A stretch of DNA of 64,000 nucleotides from DASUBN01 sp036000105 (GTDB taxonomy: Bacteria > Pseudomonadota > Gammaproteobacteria > Natronospirales > REEB76): contig DASYGE010000002.1 of assembly GCA_036000105.1 (NCBI GenBank), positions 372,001 through 436,000 of the forward strand. Reading direction: 5' to 3'. Positions 59,039 to 64,000 of the stretch are shown here, piece after piece. Position 1 is the stretch's first letter; each line of letters begins with the position of its first letter. The translations under genes and the position numbers were made by a program. The notes beneath the pieces were generated by a model. That model was not told the DNA's origin. It did not search any database and saw only the letters and a list, made by a program, of their open reading frames with translations.

Positions 59039-60622
59039 ATGAGCGACATGAAAAAAGAGACGCAGGCCCCCGCGGCCGCGACCGGCGAGTCCCTGCTGGA
59101 CCAGATCATGCAGGAGACCCGGCTCAAACCCAACGAGGAAGGCTACGAGGTAGCCAAGAAGGGCGTGGAGGCGTTCATCTCCGAGCTGCTGCAGCCGCAA
59201 CGCAAGACCGAGAAGGTCGAGCAGAAGATGGTGGACGAGATGATCGCGGAGATCGATCGCAAGCTGAGCAAGCAGGTGGACGAGATCCTGCACGACGGGG
59301 AGTTCCAGAAGATGGAATCCGCCTGGCGCGGCCTGAAATCCCTGGTGGACCGCACCGACTTCCGCGAGAACACCAAGATCGAGATGCTGAGCCTCGCCAA
59401 GGAGGAACTGCTGCAGGATTTCGAGGATGCGCCCGAAGTGGCGAAATCCGGCCTGTACAAGCACGTCTATACCGCCGAGTTCGGCCAGTTCGGCGGCTCA
59501 CCCTATGGCGCCATGATCGGAGCCTACGACTTCGGCCCCGGGGCGCAGGACATCCAGCTGTTGCGCAACATCGCGAGCGTCAGCGCCATGTCGCACGCGC
59601 CGTTCGTGGCCGCCGCTGCGCCGCAGTTCTTCGGTGTGGACAGCTACGAGGAGCTGGCTGCCATCAAGGATATGGAGGCCACCTTCGAAGGCCCCCAATA
59701 CGCCAAGTGGCGTGCCTTCCGCGAGTCGGACGATGCCCGCAACATCGGCCTGACGGCACCGCGCTTCATGCTGCGTGCCCCCTACGGCGAAGGCAACCGC
59801 GCGCGGGAATTCAACTATGTAGAGTCGGTCAAGGGCCACAAGGACTACCTGTGGGGCAACACGGCGTTCTCTTTCGCCTCGCGTCTCGCCGACAGCTTCA
59901 AGCAATACCGCTGGTGCCCGAACGTGATCGGTCCCCAGAGCGGCGGCTTGGTGGATAACCTGCCGGTGCACCATTACCAGGAGAAGGGCGAGAGCAAGAC
60001 CAAGTCGCCGGTGGAGGCCTTGATCTCCGACCGCCGCGAGTTCGAGCTGGCGGAGCAGGGCTTCATCCCGCTGGTGGCGAAGAAGGACAGCGATCACGCC
60101 GTGTTCTTCTCGGCCAACTCGGTGCAGAAGGCCAAGAATTTCGGCAACAGCGCCGAGGGTAAAGAAGCGGAGATGAACTTCCGCCTCGGCACCCAGCTGC
60201 CTTACCTGCTGATCGTCAACCGCCTGGCGCATTACCTTAAGGTGCTGCAGCGCGGGCATATCGGCAGCTGGAAGACCCGCAACGACCTGGACCGGGAGCT
60301 GAATGCCTGGATACGGCAGTACGTGGCCGACCAGGACAACCCGCCGGCCTCCGTGCGCAGCCGCCGCCCCTTGCGTGAAGCCAAGGTCACGGTCTCGGAT
60401 ATCGAGGGCCAGGCCGGCTGGTACAAGGTCGAGCTGTCGGTGCGTCCGCACTTCAAATACATGGGCGCGGCCTTCACCTTGTCGCTGGTCGGCAAGCTGG
60501 AGAAGGAAGGCGGCGGCGGTGATGAAGGCGGTGACGGCGATGACGCCGGCGGCGACGAAGGCGGTGATGCCGGAGCTGACGCGGGCGGCGGTGATGCCGG
60601 CGGTGGCGATGCACCCGCCTGA
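59039..60622 (+). CDS. tssC: T6SS sheath protein TssC (VipB) with a Gly/Asp-rich tail
   Basis: The 527-residue protein has TssC motifs: LDQIMQETRLKP, ESAWRGLKSLVDRT, GGSPYGAMIGAYDFGPG, VDNLPVHHYQEKGESKTKSP and the conserved end FKYMGAAFTLSLVGKLEKE. The last 35 or so residues are extra: a low-complexity acidic Gly/Asp/Ala tail (GGGGDEGGDGDDAGGDEGG and repeats). TssC homologues normally end soon after KLEKE. It forms the sheath with TssB and is disassembled by TssH. Confidence 0.94.
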   Translation: MSDMKKETQAPAAATGESLLDQIMQETRLKPNEEGYEVAKKGVEAFISELLQPQRKTEKVEQKMVDEMIAEIDRKLSKQVDEILHDGEFQKMESAWRGLKSLVDRTDFRENTKIEMLSLAKEELLQDFEDAPEVAKSGLYKHVYTAEFGQFGGSPYGAMIGAYDFGPGAQDIQLLRNIASVSAMSHAPFVAAAAPQFFGVDSYEELAAIKDMEATFEGPQYAKWRAFRESDDARNIGLTAPRFMLRAPYGEGNRAREFNYVESVKGHKDYLWGNTAFSFASRLADSFKQYRWCPNVIGPQSGGLVDNLPVHHYQEKGESKTKSPVEALISDRREFELAEQGFIPLVAKKDSDHAVFFSANSVQKAKNFGNSAEGKEAEMNFRLGTQLPYLLIVNRLAHYLKVLQRGHIGSWKTRNDLDRELNAWIRQYVADQDNPPASVRSRRPLREAKVTVSDIEGQAGWYKVELSVRPHFKYMGAAFTLSLVGKLEKEGGGGDEGGDGDDAGGDEGGDAGADAGGGDAGGGDAPA

Positions 60623-60677
60623 GCGGGCTTACAGGTATCCCCACACCGTCCTTTATTAAGAGAAGCAATCCGCCATC

Positions 60678-63326
60678 ATGAAAGCAGATCTCAAGAGCCT
60701 GGTCCGGCGTCTCAACCATCAGTGCACCAAGGCGCTGGAGGCGGCCTCGGGCCTGTGTGTGAACCGCAGCCATTATGAGGTGGCGCCGGAGCACCTGCTG
60801 CTGGAGCTCCTGGAGGATCCGAAGGCGGATGTGCAGCTGGTGCTGAGGCATTTCGAGATCGATCCAGGCCGCTGGAGCAAACAGCTGCAGCACGATATCG
60901 AAGGCTTGAAGAGCGGCAACCCGGGACGGCCGGTGTTCGCGAGCGCGATGCTCGCCTGGCTGGAAGAAGCCTGGCTCATCGCCTCACTGGATTTCGGCCA
61001 GTCCCGCGTGCGCTCGCTGGCCTTGGTCGCGGCGCTGGCGGACAACCCGGCGCGTTACGGCCTGGAGCAGCTCTCGGATCTCGACAAGCTCTCGCGGGAC
61101 AAGCTGATCGCAGTGCAACAGGATGTGTTCGCAGTGTCCGATGAAGGCAACGAGCCCCTCGGCACCGCGAGCTTCGCTGGCCCCGCGTCGGCCGCAGGAC
61201 GCGCTGCGCCAGAAGCGGGTACCGCGCTGCAGAAGTTCACCACGAATTTCACGGCACGCGCCCGTGAGGGCAAGATCGACCCCGTGTTCGGTCGTGACCC
61301 GGAGATCCGCCAGATCGTGGACATCCTGGGACGTCGGCGCAAGAACAACCCCATCGCAGTGGGCGAGGCGGGCGTCGGCAAGACTTCGGTGGTCGAAGGC
61401 CTGGCGCTCAAGGTGGTGAGCGGGGATGTGCCGCCGACCCTCAAGGATGTGGACATCGTGGGCCTGGATCTCGGCCTCTTGCAGGCCGGTGCCAGCGTGA
61501 AGGGCGAGTTCGAGAACCGCCTGAATGCGGTGATCACCGAGATCAAGACCTCCCAGAAACCCATCATCCTGTTCATCGACGAGGCCCATACGCTGATCGG
61601 CGCCGGCGGTGCCGCCGGTACCGGCGATGCAGCCAACCTGCTGAAGCCGGCCCTGGCGCGGGGCGAGTTGCGCACCATCGCTGCCACCACTTGGAGCGAG
61701 TACAAGAAATATTTCGAGAAGGACCCGGCCCTGGCCCGGCGCTTCCAGCTCGTGAAGCTGGATGAGCCATCGCCGGAGCAGGCGGCGGTGATCCTGCGCG
61801 GCATACGCGCCACTTATGAGAAAGCTCACGGCGTCTATATAAGAGACGACGCGGTGTTGGCCGCCGCCAACATGTCGGCGCGCTATATCTCGGGCCGGCA
61901 GCTGCCGGACAAGGCGGTAGACCTCCTGGACACCGCCTGCGCGCGGGTCAAGGTCAGCCTGGTCAGCAAACCTGACAAGCTGGAGGATATGGAGCGGCGC
62001 GTCGCCGTGCTGGAGCGGGAGCGGGTGGCCATCGCCCGGGACGTGGACAGCGGACGGATCAAGGAGCCGGCGCGCCTCAAGGAGATAGAGGCCGAGGCCG
62101 CGAAATTGAAGATAGACGTGGCGGCGCTGGAAAAGGCCTGGGCCGCGGAACGCAAAGCGGTGGACGAGGTGATGGCGTTGCGCACCAAGCTGGGTGAGGC
62201 CTCCGACAAGGATAAGGCCGGGCTCAACAAGGAGCTGGAATCCGCGCTCAAGAACCTGCAGACTCTGCAGAAGGGCGGTGGCCTGGTGAGTTACGAAGTC
62301 ACCCCCGACGTGGTGTCGAAGGTGATCTCGGACTGGACCGGCATCCCCATCGGCAACATGGTGAGCGACGAGGCGGCGTCCCTGCTATCGCTCGGTACGC
62401 AGCTCAAGGGCTGGGTGCGCGGCCAGGACCACGCGATGGACGCCATCGACGCCACCATCCGCGCCGCCAAGGCCGGCGTGCAGAACCCGGAACAGCCCAT
62501 CGGCATCTTCCTGCTGGTGGGCCCGAGCGGCGTCGGCAAGACCGAGACTGCGATCGGTCTCGCCAACTTCCTCTTCGGCGGCGACCGCTTCATGGTCACC
62601 ATCAACATGTCCGAGTTCCAGGAGAAACACGCGGTCTCGCGCCTGATCGGCTCGCCGCCTGGTTACGTGGGTTACGGCGAAGGCGGTATGCTCACCGAGG
62701 CGGTGCGCCAGCGTCCCTATTCGGTGGTGCTCTTGGACGAGGTGGAGAAAGCGCATCCCGAGATCATGAACCTGTTCTACCAGGTGTTCGACAAGGGCAT
62801 GCTGACCGATGGCGAAGGCCAGCTCATAGACTTCAAGAACACCGTGATCCTGATGACTTCGAACCTGGCTTCCGACACCATCATGAGCCTGGGTACGGCG
62901 GCGAAACCCGCCACGCCGGAAGAACTGGCCCAGGCGATCCGCCCCGACCTGCAGCGCTACTTCAAGCCGGCGCTCCTGGCGCGCATGAAGGTGGTGCCTT
63001 ATCTGCCGCTCGTGGGCGACAACCTGAAGAGCATCATCCGCATGAAGCTCGATAAGGTGGGTGCGCGTCTCAAGGCCAACCAGGGCATCGCGTTCAGATA
63101 TACGGATAAGGTGGTGGACCAGATCCTGGCGCGCTGCACGGAAGTGGAGTCCGGTGCCCGGGCCATCGATCACATCATCAATGGCGCGTTGCTGCCGCTC
63201 CTGGCGACACGCATATTGGAGCAGATAGGGTCGGAGGCGGGCTTCTCGGCCATCGACCTGGATATGGATGCGAAAGGGGAGTTCTTGCCGAAGTTCACCG
63301 CCGGGGGCAAAACCGCCCCGGCATAA
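60678..63326 (+). CDS. tssH: T6SS AAA+ ATPase TssH (ClpV)
   Basis: The 882-residue protein has a Clp-N domain (residues about 5-160) and two AAA+ modules with Walker A GEAGVGKTS (near 229-237) and GPSGVGKTE (near 613-621), Walker B ILFIDEAHT and VVLLDEVEK, a coiled-coil middle part (MERRVAVLERERVAIARDVD) and a ClpB-D2 end. ClpV strips contracted TssB/TssC sheath for recycling. It precedes hcp in this operon. Confidence 0.95.
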   Translation: MKADLKSLVRRLNHQCTKALEAASGLCVNRSHYEVAPEHLLLELLEDPKADVQLVLRHFEIDPGRWSKQLQHDIEGLKSGNPGRPVFASAMLAWLEEAWLIASLDFGQSRVRSLALVAALADNPARYGLEQLSDLDKLSRDKLIAVQQDVFAVSDEGNEPLGTASFAGPASAAGRAAPEAGTALQKFTTNFTARAREGKIDPVFGRDPEIRQIVDILGRRRKNNPIAVGEAGVGKTSVVEGLALKVVSGDVPPTLKDVDIVGLDLGLLQAGASVKGEFENRLNAVITEIKTSQKPIILFIDEAHTLIGAGGAAGTGDAANLLKPALARGELRTIAATTWSEYKKYFEKDPALARRFQLVKLDEPSPEQAAVILRGIRATYEKAHGVYIRDDAVLAAANMSARYISGRQLPDKAVDLLDTACARVKVSLVSKPDKLEDMERRVAVLERERVAIARDVDSGRIKEPARLKEIEAEAAKLKIDVAALEKAWAAERKAVDEVMALRTKLGEASDKDKAGLNKELESALKNLQTLQKGGGLVSYEVTPDVVSKVISDWTGIPIGNMVSDEAASLLSLGTQLKGWVRGQDHAMDAIDATIRAAKAGVQNPEQPIGIFLLVGPSGVGKTETAIGLANFLFGGDRFMVTINMSEFQEKHAVSRLIGSPPGYVGYGEGGMLTEAVRQRPYSVVLLDEVEKAHPEIMNLFYQVFDKGMLTDGEGQLIDFKNTVILMTSNLASDTIMSLGTAAKPATPEELAQAIRPDLQRYFKPALLARMKVVPYLPLVGDNLKSIIRMKLDKVGARLKANQGIAFRYTDKVVDQILARCTEVESGARAIDHIINGALLPLLATRILEQIGSEAGFSAIDLDMDAKGEFLPKFTAGGKTAPA

Positions 63327-63421
63327 GAGATCACCCGTGCCGGTCCCGCGCCCGCCATGGGCGCGGTGTCGCTTCGGGATGTAGTCAATCGTTATTTCCG
63401 GAAACCATAAGGAGTTAGATC

Positions 63422-63940
63422 ATGCCAGTTCCAGCCTATATGAAGATCGAGGGCGTGACCCAGGGCAACATCACTGAGGGCGCAAACTCCGAAGAGAGCG
63501 TTGGTAACATCTACCAGGAAGAGCACGCCGACGAAGTGTTGGTGCAGGCCTTTAGGCACGACATCAGCATCCCGCGCGATCCGCAGAGCGGCCAGCCCAC
63601 GGGCACGCGCGTGCATCACCCGATGATCATCACCAAGATCTTCGACAAGTCGTCGCCGCTGCTGTACCAGGCGCTGGTGACGGGCGAGCGGCTCAACGTG
63701 ACCATCGAATGGTATCGCACGTCCACGGAGGGTACGCACGAGCACTACTTCACTCAGCAACTGGAAGATGCGGTCATCGTCGAGATCCTGTCATACATGC
63801 CGAACTGTCAGGACCCCGAGAAAGCGCACTTCACGCACCTTGAGGACGTGTCCCTCACCTACCGCAAGATCACCTGGACGCACCAGGTGGCGGGTACCGA
63901 AGGTAGCGACGACTGGCGTACGCGCGGCAGCAAGGGCTGA
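63422..63940 (+). CDS. hcp: T6SS tube protein Hcp
   Basis: The 172-residue protein begins MPVPAYMKIEGVTQGNITEG and has the Hcp features RVHHPMIITKIFDKSSPLLY, EWYRTS...EHYFTQQLEDAVIVEI and HLEDVSLTYRKITWTH. It forms the hexameric inner tube exported with the spike. AAGGAG lies upstream. The T6SS cluster should continue past the right edge (tssE, F, G and so on). Confidence 0.95.
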   Translation: MPVPAYMKIEGVTQGNITEGANSEESVGNIYQEEHADEVLVQAFRHDISIPRDPQSGQPTGTRVHHPMIITKIFDKSSPLLYQALVTGERLNVTIEWYRTSTEGTHEHYFTQQLEDAVIVEILSYMPNCQDPEKAHFTHLEDVSLTYRKITWTHQVAGTEGSDDWRTRGSKG

Positions 63941-64000
63941 AGCATGCGCCGAGGCGCGGGACCGACCCCGCGCCGGCACGAGACACGAGCGCGGGCGGAC

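Overview
The window is GC-rich DNA of a gammaproteobacterial type. A 3-hydroxyacyl/branched-chain acid catabolic block, a DUF3450-ExbB-TonB-TPR operon, XerD, DsbC, M1/M3/S9 exported peptidases and a type VI secretion locus fit a Xanthomonadales/Nevskiales/Steroidobacter-like soil or water bacterium. That placement is inferred from gene content only.

Layout. 1-6057 (minus strand): leucine/branched-chain degradation (methylcrotonyl-CoA carboxylase beta subunit cut by the left edge, small lipoprotein, FMN reductase, thiolase, isovaleryl-CoA dehydrogenase, leucine dehydrogenase). 6329-9931: fused isobutyryl-CoA mutase icmF, divergent from leucine dehydrogenase. 9961-14632: a run of accessory cassettes (nucleotidyltransferase pair, three lipoproteins, small membrane proteins) punctuated by orphan copies of the icmF 3' end. 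14826-22450: a lower-GC island with a 1236-residue PD-(D/E)XK nuclease-like protein, a GFA protein, a long direct repeat and three small exported proteins. 22414-31279: HEPN-like protein, two GGDEF-EAL proteins, an exported charged protein, an S9 peptidase. 31307-43581: housekeeping and exported enzymes, a diguanylate cyclase, PilZ-like, GFA, Mpo1-like, MmcQ-like, MFS and hydrolase genes. 43835-48395: TonB-type energy transduction operon without a visible ExbD. 48411-52484: acyltransferase, xerD, dsbC, fdxA, Nudix, tRNA-Leu(CAA). 52798-55361: a beta-helix-like protein between short direct repeats, then a MipA/OmpV protein. 55458-63940: FHA protein and T6SS genes tssA, tssB, tssC, tssH(clpV), hcp, continuing past the right edge.

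The most unusual signal is structural. (1) Orphan 3' ends of intact genes sit downstream of them: icmF (two exact 27-codon tails plus a left-half copy, all meeting at the same ATG), the 26137 membrane gene, the 13482 membrane gene, tRNA-Leu and perhaps ivd. The icmF tails differ from the parent almost only at synonymous positions, so they look like displaced ends of other functional alleles, as expected after repeated integration at gene 3' ends. (2) A small repeat family with fixed termini (ACGCCTACAGGGA ... TTGCCGAGTTGCCG) and hairpins whose stems covary occurs at 3.5, 19.4 and 26.5 kb, with relatives beside tRNA-Leu. One copy has an apparent empty site in a second copy of the surrounding repeat, and at least one (probably two) sits between a gene and its displaced tail. 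Together these suggest an undescribed non-coding mobile element or integration system. No recombinase other than XerD is in the window.
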